NCBI RefSeq assembly: GCF_036226885.1
Contig: NZ_CP109027.1
Location: forward strand, 3,844,001-3,908,000
From: Streptomyces sp. NBC_00663
Lineage (GTDB): Bacteria > Actinomycetota > Actinomycetes > Streptomycetales > Streptomycetaceae
Direction: 5' to 3'
DNA: 64,000 nt
The position numbers and the translations under genes were made by a program. The notes under the pieces were generated by a model. The model saw only the letters and a list, made by a program, of their open reading frames with translations, did no database searches and was not told the origin of the DNA. This document shows, piece after piece, positions 15,767-22,859 of the stretch. Positions within the stretch are counted from its first letter, which is position 1, and each line of letters opens with the position of its first letter.

Positions 15767-17071
15767 TCACCGCGCGGGCAGCGACCGCAGCTTCTCGCGC
15801 AGCAGCTCCCGCTCCCGTCCGTTCCCCGCCAGCCCCGCCGCCCGCTCGAACTCCGCCCGCGCCTCCGCCGTACGGCCGAGGCGGGCCAGCAGGTCACCGC
15901 GGACGCTGGGCAGCAAGTGGTAGTCACGCAGGGCGGGTTCGGCGGCGAGCCGGTCGACCAGGGCGAGTCCTTCCCCGGGCCCCTCCGCCATCGACACCGC
16001 GACCGCGCGGTTGAGCTCGACGACGGGGGACGGGACGCGGGCGGCAAGCAGGCCGTACAGGGTCGCGATGGTGGCCCAGTCGGTCTCCTCGTAGGTGTAC
16101 GCGTGCGCGTGGCAGGCGGCGATGGTGGCCTGGAGGGCGTACGGGCCGGGCGCGCCGCTCGCGGTGGCTTCGGCGCGCGCGAGGGCCGTGATCCCGCGGG
16201 CGATGAGCATGCGGTTCCAGCGGCGGCGGTTCTGGTCCTTGAGCAGCACAGGCTCGCCGTCCGGCCCGGTACGGGCGGCGGTACGGGACGACTGGAACTC
16301 CAACAGCGCCACGAGACCGTGCACTTCGGGCTCCTTGGGCATCAGCCCGGCCAGCACCCTGGCCAGCCGCAGCGCGTCCTCGCACAGCCCCGGCCGCAGC
16401 CAGTCGTCACCGGCGGTGGCGGCGTACCCCTCGTTGAAGACGAGGTAGATGACGTCGAGGACGTCGGCGAGGCGGGCCTCGCGTTCGGGGCCGTACGGCA
16501 CCTCGAAGGCGACGTTCTTGGTGGCCAGGGTGCGCTTGGCGCGGACGATGCGCTGGGCGACGGTCGCCTCGGGGGTCAGGAAGGCACGGGCGATCTCGAC
16601 CGTCGTCAGCCCGCCGAGGAGACGGAGGGTGAGGGCGATACGGGCCTCGGCGGAGAGGGCCGGATGGCAGGTGGTGAAGACGAGCCGGAGCAGGTCGTCA
16701 TCGATGTCGTCGGGGTCGGCGGGCTCGTCGAACGGGACCGTCTCCGGCACCTCCCGGCCGATCTCCTGGAGCTTGCGGGCGTAGTTCTCCCGACGCCGGA
16801 CCAGGTCCACGGCGCGACGCCGGGCGGCGGTCATGAGCCAGGCGCCCGGGTTGTCGGGGACACCGTCCCGCGGCCACTGCTCCAGGGCGGCGACGAGGGC
16901 GTCCTGGGCGAGCTCCTCGGCGATGCCGATGTCACGGACGACGCGGGTGACAGCGGCGACGATGCGGGGGGACTCGATACGGAAGACGGTCTCGATGGCG
17001 TGACGTACGTCGGTGCCGGTGCCGGTGCCGGTGTCGCCGGGGGACTGTGACTGTGGGCTCACAGCCCCCAT
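15767..17071 (-). CDS. ECF sigma factor, ECF42-like, with long C-terminal extension
   Basis: About 434 residues from the ATG at 17069-17071; a GTG at 17060-17062 and a TTG further upstream are alternatives. Sigma region 2 covers AVTRVVRDIGIAEELAQDALVAAL and the DLVRRR helix; region 4 is ALTLRLLGGLTTVEIARAFLTPEATVAQRIVRAKRTL. More than 200 further residues contain helical TPR-like segments (HAHAYTYEETDWATIATLYGLL, AARVPSPVVELNRAVAVSM). This extended architecture and an adjacent DGPF-domain gene match group ECF42, where the extension rather than an anti-sigma factor is thought to control activity. It lies 45 bases downstream of the DGPF gene on the same strand. Confidence 0.88.
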   Translation of the reverse strand: MGAVSPQSQSPGDTGTGTGTDVRHAIETVFRIESPRIVAAVTRVVRDIGIAEELAQDALVAALEQWPRDGVPDNPGAWLMTAARRRAVDLVRRRENYARKLQEIGREVPETVPFDEPADPDDIDDDLLRLVFTTCHPALSAEARIALTLRLLGGLTTVEIARAFLTPEATVAQRIVRAKRTLATKNVAFEVPYGPEREARLADVLDVIYLVFNEGYAATAGDDWLRPGLCEDALRLARVLAGLMPKEPEVHGLVALLEFQSSRTAARTGPDGEPVLLKDQNRRRWNRMLIARGITALARAEATASGAPGPYALQATIAACHAHAYTYEETDWATIATLYGLLAARVPSPVVELNRAVAVSMAEGPGEGLALVDRLAAEPALRDYHLLPSVRGDLLARLGRTAEARAEFERAAGLAGNGRERELLREKLRSLPAR

Positions 17072-17116
17072 GCAACACCCGCGAGCGCCGCCCGCCAAGG
17101 AGGACCAGGGGCGGAC

Positions 17117-17473
17117 TCAGCCCTCCGCGATCTCCCGCACCTCGCAGGTGACCGTCCAGTACTCCTCGTGGACCTGGAGGAACCGCTTGGTCCACTCCAG
17201 GGCCTCGGCCTTGTCCTTGCACTGCATGAGCGCGTACCCGCCGACGACCTCCTTGGCCTCGGTGAAGGGCCCGTCGGTGACGGAGATCTTCCCGCCCTCC
17301 CAGTGCACGCGGGTGCCCTGCGAGGACGGCGTCAGACCGGCGGTGTCGAGCATGACGCCGGCCTTGGTGATCTCCTCGATCAGCGCGCCCATGCGTTCCA
17401 TCAGCTCGGAGCTGGGGCCTTCGGCGGGGGCGTTGGACTCGTCGATCTGCACGAGGGAGAGGAAGCGGGGCAT
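17117..17473 (-). CDS. YCII-related DGPF-domain protein
   Basis: A 118-residue dimeric alpha/beta-barrel-type protein. The name-giving motif ISVTDGPFTEAKEVVGGYAL is in the middle, and MPRFLSLVQIDESNAP begins the first strand. The ATG at 17471-17473 follows an AAGGAGCC ribosome binding site. Genes of this family are the standing neighbours and presumed targets of ECF42 sigma factors, and here it directly precedes such a gene in the same direction. The biochemical function is unknown. Confidence 0.88.
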   Translation of the reverse strand: MPRFLSLVQIDESNAPAEGPSSELMERMGALIEEITKAGVMLDTAGLTPSSQGTRVHWEGGKISVTDGPFTEAKEVVGGYALMQCKDKAEALEWTKRFLQVHEEYWTVTCEVREIAEG

Positions 17474-17645
17474 CGGTGGCTCCTTGGGTCGGGGGCCGGG
17501 TCTTTTCCGGCCTCTCAACCATGCGTCGATCGGGAGACACGGGGATCGACACACGCGCCGAATTTTCTCGAAGATCTTTTACGAGCCCGTCCGTCAGCCG
17601 GCGCAGAAGCTCGAATCCCGTCCCCCGAAGCTCAAGTCTCCGGGG

Positions 17646-19025
17646 CTAGTTCACCTCGGATCCGAACGCCGCCTTCGCATCCGGCGCCCCCACCGTGCGC
17701 GCCCCGAACACGAACGCCGCGTCCGTCACGACCCCCGTGGACCGTCCGCGCAGCGACCACACCGCCCCCGCCCGGGAGTTCTCCCCCACGGCCGACGCCG
17801 CCAGGTCCGCGTGCCCGTTCCGGTTGATGTCCAGGAGCCGTACCGCGCCGCCGAACCCGTCCCCCGGTTCCGCCGCCCCCGGCACCCCGGCCGTGTTCTG
17901 CGTGAACGCCTGAGCCCCGGTCCCACTCAAACCCGTACCCGTGCCGTACAGGACGTCGACCATGCCCGCCCCGTCGTCGTAGCCGAGCTCCTCGCCCGGC
18001 GCGCCCACCGCCAGGTCGGCGCGGCCGTCGCCGTTGATGTCCCCGGCCGCGACCGAGGCGCCGAAGAAGTCGACGTCCTCGTACGCGCCCGGCACTCCCG
18101 GGGTGTCCTGGGTGTAGCGGGTCCAAGTACCGTTCGGCGCAAGCCCCGACGCCGATCCCGCCGCCACCGTCACCGACGAGTCCGGCGCGTTGCCGACCGC
18201 CAGGTCGTCGTACCCGTCGCCGTCGAAGTCGCCGAAGGCCAGGCCGCCGCCCCCGCCCGGGAAGGCACCGCCGGGCGCGGGAGCGAGGCCCGTGGGCGAG
18301 CCGACGTAGAAGCGGGTGCAGTAACTGCCGTCTCCGCAGTACACCTTCAGCGCCAGCTCGTCGCGGCCGTCGGCGTTGACGTCGCCCGTCGTGCCGTCCC
18401 ACACGTCGACGTACTGGAGGCTCTCCGGGTCCAGCCCGCGCGCACCGGACGGCTTCCCGGCGCGGGTCAACGGTCCCGTCCACACCGTGGCCGTCGTGCC
18501 GAGCGGGTCGTCGCCCTGGGCCCGGCCGCCCTTGAAGAGGGCCAGGTCGAGCGTGCCGTCGCCGTCGAAGTCGCCCGTCTGGGTGGTCGACGCGGGGATC
18601 GCCGTACCGCCGGAGAGGCCGCCCTTCGCGCCCCACACCACCACGGCCGAGCGGGTCGCGGAGACGTGGCCGACGACCAGGTCGGCCCGGCCGTCGCCGT
18701 CCAGGTCGCCCTTGGTCAGCTGGATGCCGAACTTCTCGTTCTTGGCCGGGCTGCCGGGGATGCCGGTGGTGGCGCGGCTGATGACGGTCCGTCGGTCCTT
18801 GGTCAGGCCGTGCGGGCCGCCGTACATGACGACGACGTAGCCCGCGCCGGTCTGTCCGCCGACCGTGGCGCCGGGGGCGCCGACCGCGAGGTCCTGGTAG
18901 CCGTCGCCGTCGAAGTCGTCGCGGACCGGGGCGGACGGGGCGGCGGTGGCGGACGGGGCGCCCAACGGGAGAAGGGCAGCTGTCAGCAGGAGCGCCCAAC
19001 GGCCGTATGCACGAAGGGAGAACAT
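17646..19025 (-). CDS. Secreted FG-GAP/VCBS repeat protein
   Basis: A 459-residue protein. The ATG at 19023-19025 follows GAGAGGG by six bases, and WALLLTAALLPLGAPSATA is a signal peptide. The rest is a series of FG-GAP repeats with calcium-binding loops, for example DDFDGDGYQDLAVGAPG, KGDLDGDGRADLVVGH, GDFDGDGTLDLALFKGG and GDINGDGRADLAVGAPGEE. These predict an integrin-alpha-like seven-bladed propeller outside the cell. Such proteins are common in Streptomyces and mostly uncharacterised; adhesion or glycan binding is a guess. It is monocistronic as far as spacing shows. Confidence 0.88.
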   Translation of the reverse strand: MFSLRAYGRWALLLTAALLPLGAPSATAAPSAPVRDDFDGDGYQDLAVGAPGATVGGQTGAGYVVVMYGGPHGLTKDRRTVISRATTGIPGSPAKNEKFGIQLTKGDLDGDGRADLVVGHVSATRSAVVVWGAKGGLSGGTAIPASTTQTGDFDGDGTLDLALFKGGRAQGDDPLGTTATVWTGPLTRAGKPSGARGLDPESLQYVDVWDGTTGDVNADGRDELALKVYCGDGSYCTRFYVGSPTGLAPAPGGAFPGGGGGLAFGDFDGDGYDDLAVGNAPDSSVTVAAGSASGLAPNGTWTRYTQDTPGVPGAYEDVDFFGASVAAGDINGDGRADLAVGAPGEELGYDDGAGMVDVLYGTGTGLSGTGAQAFTQNTAGVPGAAEPGDGFGGAVRLLDINRNGHADLAASAVGENSRAGAVWSLRGRSTGVVTDAAFVFGARTVGAPDAKAAFGSEVN

Positions 19026-19093
19026 GGGCGACCCTCTCACTCACGGCGACACAGTCACCGCACATGACTCGCCGCCGGGCCAAGTGGTTGTAG

Positions 19094-20140
19094 TCACCTC
19101 AGCGACTTCCACAGCTCGCTCGCCTCGGGCTCGTCCGCCACCACCCGGTTGTGGTCCGAGGGTGCCTGGACGACCGGCATGGTCACCGTCTTCACCTGGT
19201 CCGCCGACAGGCTCTTCAGGCTCTGGCCGAGGCTCATCAGCTCGCTCAGCGAGTCGAGGCCGGTGTCGGTGGTGAGACTGCCGGTGATCGCGTCGGCGAC
19301 GGAGTAGAGCTTGGTGGGCGAGGTGAGCAGGTTCGTCGAGGAGATCTGCTCCAGCAGGGCCTTCACCAGCTTCTGCTGGAGGCCGATCCGGCCGAGGTCG
19401 CTGCCGTCGCCTATGCCGTGCCGGGTGCGGGCGAGCGCGAGGGCCTGCTTGCCGTCGAGGTGGTGGGTGCCGGCCTTCAGGGTCAGATGGCTGCTGGAGT
19501 CGTCGATGTCCTCGTCCGTCGTCACCGTGACACCGCCGAGGGCGTTCACCAGCTTCGCGAAGCCCGAGAAGTCGATCTCGATGTAGTGGTCCATGCGGAC
19601 GTCCGTGATCGACTCGACGGTCTTCACGGCACACACCGGTCCGCCCACCGAATAGGCGCTGTTGAACATCGCGTTGTACGCCACCGCCGTCGAACCGCCG
19701 TCCTCCAGGGGGCAGGACGGGCGGGTGACGAGGGTGTCGCGCGGGATGCTGACGACCGTCGCCTCGGTGCGGCCCGCGTCGATGTGCACGACCATCGCCG
19801 TGTCGGAGCGGGCACCGGAGCTGTCGCCGCCGCCGAGGGCCTGGTTCTCCTTGCCGCTGCGCGAGTCGGAGCCGAGGACCAGGATGTTGACGGCCTCGGT
19901 CGGCAGCGGGCTCGCGGACGAGGAGGCGGACGGGGCGGGCGTCACGGTGGCCTTCGCCGGGCGGTCGTCGCCGAGCGCCTGGTCGATGTCGACGCTCTTG
20001 ATGTTGCTGTTCAGATGCCAGTACACCCAGCCGCCGACCGCGGCGCCCGCCACCAGCACGCCCGCGAGAGTGAGGCCGGCGGCTTTCAGTACGCGTGACC
20101 GCCGCCGGCCCACTGGTCTGCCTTCGTCGTCTCCATTCAC
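19094..20140 (-). CDS. LytR-CpsA-Psr (LCP) family cell-wall glycopolymer ligase
   Basis: A 348-residue membrane protein starting at GTG. A short basic cytoplasmic end is followed by one transmembrane segment (AGLTLAGVLVAGAAVGGWVYW), a Ser/Ala/Pro linker and the LCP domain: NILVLGSDSRSG, RSDTAMVVHID, TVVSIPRDTLV with the phosphate-binding arginine, and LALARTRHGIGDGSDLGRIGLQQ. LCP enzymes transfer anionic or other glycopolymers from lipid carriers to peptidoglycan. Neighbours are a secreted FG-GAP protein and the xylanase; no shared operon is evident. The polymer it attaches is unknown. Confidence 0.93.
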   Translation of the reverse strand: MNGDDEGRPVGRRRSRVLKAAGLTLAGVLVAGAAVGGWVYWHLNSNIKSVDIDQALGDDRPAKATVTPAPSASSSASPLPTEAVNILVLGSDSRSGKENQALGGGDSSGARSDTAMVVHIDAGRTEATVVSIPRDTLVTRPSCPLEDGGSTAVAYNAMFNSAYSVGGPVCAVKTVESITDVRMDHYIEIDFSGFAKLVNALGGVTVTTDEDIDDSSSHLTLKAGTHHLDGKQALALARTRHGIGDGSDLGRIGLQQKLVKALLEQISSTNLLTSPTKLYSVADAITGSLTTDTGLDSLSELMSLGQSLKSLSADQVKTVTMPVVQAPSDHNRVVADEPEASELWKSLR

Positions 20141-20213
20141 GGAGAGGAACGTAAGTCCGAATTATTACGAGGGCACTGCCCCGGTCGCCTTTCTTCGGAA
20201 AATCTAACTTTTC

Positions 20214-21560
20214 TCAGCCCAATGTCACCGTCGGTACCGGGTTGCTCCCGCTCCAGTTGGCGTTGAACCCGAAGGTCACCGAACCGCCGTCCGGGACCGT
20301 CCCGTTGTAGGAGGCGTTGGTGCAGCTGACGGCCGCGCCGGACTGGGCGCAGGTCGCGTTCCAGGCCTGCGTGATCTGCTGCCCGGCGCCGTACGTCCAG
20401 GTCACCTTCCAGGACGACAGCGAGGCACCCGAGCAGGAGATCGTCACGTTCCCGGTGAACCCGGTGTTCCACTGACTCGGCACGCTGTACGCCGCCGAGC
20501 ACGCCCCCGTCGGAGGCGGTGTCGTCGTCCCGCCCAGCGCCTCCGCGATGCCGTAGTAGGCCGGTTTCGGCGCGTAGTTCGCGTCGTACGGGGTCGCCGC
20601 CCCGTAGCCGGGGAAGGTGCTGTCGACCCAGGAGTCGGAGTCGGCGAAGCCCCAGACGGTGAGGTTCACACAGCGGGTCACGGCCACGCAGGCCGCCGTC
20701 ACCGCCTTGTAGTCGGCCTTCTGCTGGGCGAGCTTCGTACTGTCCGCCGGCAGCGCCATCCGGATGTCCAGCTCGGTGATCGCCACGTCCACGCCGAGGT
20801 CGGCGAAGCGCTGGATGTTCTGCTGGAGCGTGGCGGGCACCTGGCCGAGGACGAGGTGGGCCTGGAGACCGACGCCGTCGATCGGGACGCCCTGCGCCTT
20901 CAGGGACTTGACCAGGTTGTAGAGGGCCGTGGACTTCGCGTTGACGCCCTCGACGTTGTAGTCGTTGATGTAGAGCTTGGCGGCCGGGTCGGCGGCGCGG
21001 GCGGCGGTCAGGGCCTGGGCGATGTAGCCGGAGCCGAGGCCGTTGTACCAGAGGGTCGAGCGGTAGGTCCCGTCCTCGTTGAAGGGCTCGTTGACCACGT
21101 CCCAGGCGGCCAGCCGCCCCTTGTAGCGGCCGACCTCGGTCGCGATGTGGTCGTTGAGCAGGGTGCTGAGCTGGGCCGGGGTCCAGCTGCCGTTGGTCAG
21201 CCAGCTCGGGTTCTGGCTGTGCCAGACCAGGGTGTGGCCGCGCACCTGCTGGCCGTGGGCCTCGGCGAAGTTGACGATCTGGTCGGCCTCGGCCCAGTTG
21301 AAACTGCCCTGAGTCGGCTCGACCGAGCCCCACTTCATGGCGTTGCCGGGGGTCAGCGAGCTGAACTGCGCGCCGGCGATGTCGCCGTAGGTGCCGGTGA
21401 GCTTGGACCCGGTGACCGCGGTGCCGATGACCTTGCCCTTGGCGGTGCCGAGATCGCGCAGGGGCGTGTCGGCGGCGTGCGCCGCGGGCGCCGTCAGCAG
21501 GAGGGTGCCCAGCGTCGCCAGAAGGGACGCCAGGGATAAGCCGGTTCTCAGAGATCTCAT
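20214..21560 (-). CDS. Secreted endo-1,4-beta-xylanase, GH10 with CBM2
   Basis: A 448-residue enzyme from the ATG at 21558-21560; a longer frame exists but MRSLRTGLSLASLLATLGT starts a normal signal peptide ending APAAHA. The GH10 barrel covers about residues 35-340, with the acid/base Glu in AWDVVNEPFNED and the nucleophile Glu in DVAITELDIRM. A TTTPPPTG linker leads to a C-terminal family 2 carbohydrate-binding module (WNTGFTGNVTISCSG, SYNGTVPDGGSVTFGFNANW). It cleaves the xylan backbone outside the cell. A perfect palindrome overlaps its ribosome binding site region, and a LacI-type repressor gene lies immediately upstream, so it should be induced by xylo-oligosaccharides. Confidence 0.95.
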   Translation of the reverse strand: MRSLRTGLSLASLLATLGTLLLTAPAAHAADTPLRDLGTAKGKVIGTAVTGSKLTGTYGDIAGAQFSSLTPGNAMKWGSVEPTQGSFNWAEADQIVNFAEAHGQQVRGHTLVWHSQNPSWLTNGSWTPAQLSTLLNDHIATEVGRYKGRLAAWDVVNEPFNEDGTYRSTLWYNGLGSGYIAQALTAARAADPAAKLYINDYNVEGVNAKSTALYNLVKSLKAQGVPIDGVGLQAHLVLGQVPATLQQNIQRFADLGVDVAITELDIRMALPADSTKLAQQKADYKAVTAACVAVTRCVNLTVWGFADSDSWVDSTFPGYGAATPYDANYAPKPAYYGIAEALGGTTTPPPTGACSAAYSVPSQWNTGFTGNVTISCSGASLSSWKVTWTYGAGQQITQAWNATCAQSGAAVSCTNASYNGTVPDGGSVTFGFNANWSGSNPVPTVTLG

Positions 21561-21571
21561 TGCGGGTGCCT

Positions 21572-21584
21572 CCGAAAGTTTCGG
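21572..21584. promoter_or_regulatory. Palindromic operator candidate before the xylanase gene
   Basis: CCGAAAGTTTCGG is a perfect 13-bp palindrome 12 bases upstream of the xylanase start, and its end forms part of the GGAGG ribosome binding site. A repressor bound here would block both transcription and access to the start. The core CGAA-N3-TTCG recurs before the divergent beta-xylosidase gene. LacI-family proteins bind palindromes of about this size. Confidence 0.65.
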
Positions 21585-21659
21585 TCGAACAACCGATTGG
21601 CTTCGGGGCAGTGTGGGGTGCCGCGGCACACCCGTCAATACAGCAACACCTCTTCCTTG

Positions 21660-22712
21660 CTAAACCGCCGGGGGCGCTCCCGTGCTGCTGCGCACCACCA
21701 GACTCGTCGCCAGCTCCACCCGCGTCGCCGCCGGCGTCCCCTCCTCGCGCGCGAGGTCGAGCACCAGCTTCGCCGCCGCCTCGGCCATCTCGGTCAGCGG
21801 CTGCCGTACGGTCGTCAGCGGCGGCCCCACCCAGGGCGCGACCGGCAGATCGTCGAAGCCGACGACGCTCAGGTCCTCCGGGATGCGCAGCCCCAGCTCA
21901 CGCGCGGCCTCGTAGAGCCCGAGCGCCTGGAGGTCGTTGCCGGCGAAGACCGCGGTCGGCCGGTCCGCGCGGCGCAGCAGGTCCAGGCCCAGCCGGTAGC
22001 CGGCCTCGTGATGGAAGTCGCCGTTCTTGATCAGCGCCGGGTCCACGGGCAGCCCGGCGGTCTCCAGCGCGGCCCGATAGCCGTCGACACGGGCGCGGCT
22101 GCACATCATCCGGGACGGGCCGCTGATGGCGCCGATCCGGGTGTGGCCGAGTTCGACCAGGTGCCGGGTGGCGGCGAGGCCGCCCTGCCAGTTGGTGGCG
22201 CCGATGGACGGCACGTCGGCACCGGGGTCGCCGGCCGGGTCCATGACGACGAACGGGATCGACCGGCTGGTCAGCAGGGCACGCTGGGACTCGTCGAGTC
22301 CGGACAGCACGAGGATCACGCCGTGCGGGCGGCGGGCGGCGACCTGGTCGGCCCAGGTGCGCCCCGGGGTGAGCCGGCCGGCGCTCTCGCTGAGCACCAC
22401 GCTCAGCCCGGCGTCCCGTGCCACGTTCTCCACGCCCCGGATGACCTCCATCGCCCAGGCGCTCTCCAGTTCGTGGAAGACCAGGTCGATGAGGGGGGAC
22501 CGGCTGGCCTCGGCCCGTCGTCGGCGATAGCCGTGGGCGCGCAGCAGTTCTTCCACTCGGGTACGGGTCGCCGGGGCGACGTCGGCCCGTCCGTTGAGGA
22601 CCTTCGAAACAGTCGGCGCGGAGACGCCGGCCTCACGGGCGATCTCGGCGAGCGTCGCGGTCTGCGTCGAGCGTCCTGCTGTCCGGGTTTCACCGGGCTC
22701 CGGGGGTGTCAT
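21660..22712 (-). CDS. LacI-family transcriptional regulator of the xylan locus
   Basis: A 350-residue LacI/GalR protein. The helix-turn-helix is at about residues 20-45 (LAEIAREAGVSAPTVSKVLN), followed by the hinge and a periplasmic-binding-protein-like ligand domain (LIDLVFHELESAWAMEVIRGV, SRMMCSRARVDGYRAALE, DDLPVAPWVGPPLTTVRQP). It lies between the divergent GH3 beta-xylosidase gene and the downstream xylanase gene, so it is the likely local repressor binding the CGAA-N3-TTCG sites. The inducer is probably xylose or a xylo-oligosaccharide, by context only. Confidence 0.93.
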   Translation of the reverse strand: MTPPEPGETRTAGRSTQTATLAEIAREAGVSAPTVSKVLNGRADVAPATRTRVEELLRAHGYRRRRAEASRSPLIDLVFHELESAWAMEVIRGVENVARDAGLSVVLSESAGRLTPGRTWADQVAARRPHGVILVLSGLDESQRALLTSRSIPFVVMDPAGDPGADVPSIGATNWQGGLAATRHLVELGHTRIGAISGPSRMMCSRARVDGYRAALETAGLPVDPALIKNGDFHHEAGYRLGLDLLRRADRPTAVFAGNDLQALGLYEAARELGLRIPEDLSVVGFDDLPVAPWVGPPLTTVRQPLTEMAEAAAKLVLDLAREEGTPAATRVELATSLVVRSSTGAPPAV

Positions 22713-22770
22713 GGCGGCGATCGTATCCCTGCACGACCTCTTGACGAACCCTTCTCACCGGCCTAGGTTC

Positions 22771-22783
22771 CCAAAACATTCGG
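22771..22783. promoter_or_regulatory. Degenerate operator half of a pair before the GH3 gene
   Basis: CCAAAACATTCGG resembles the xylanase palindrome with one base changed in the left core half-site (CAAA for CGAA). It lies exactly 21 bases, two helical turns, upstream of the better site at 22793, as expected for two dimers on the same DNA face. Confidence 0.45.
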
Positions 22784-22792
22784 ATTACACAT

Positions 22793-22803
22793 CGAAACAT
22801 TCG
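22793..22803. promoter_or_regulatory. CGAA-N3-TTCG operator candidate before the GH3 gene
   Basis: CGAAACATTCG has the same CGAA/TTCG arms and three-base spacer as the palindrome before the xylanase gene. It lies 57 bases upstream of the beta-xylosidase start, in the 147-base gap shared with the LacI gene, so one repressor could control both divergent genes. Confidence 0.55.
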
Positions 22804-22859
22804 CGAGAGACGTTCGTGAGAGCCCTTCGTGAGAGGTCGTTCGACCCGACAGGAGTTTC

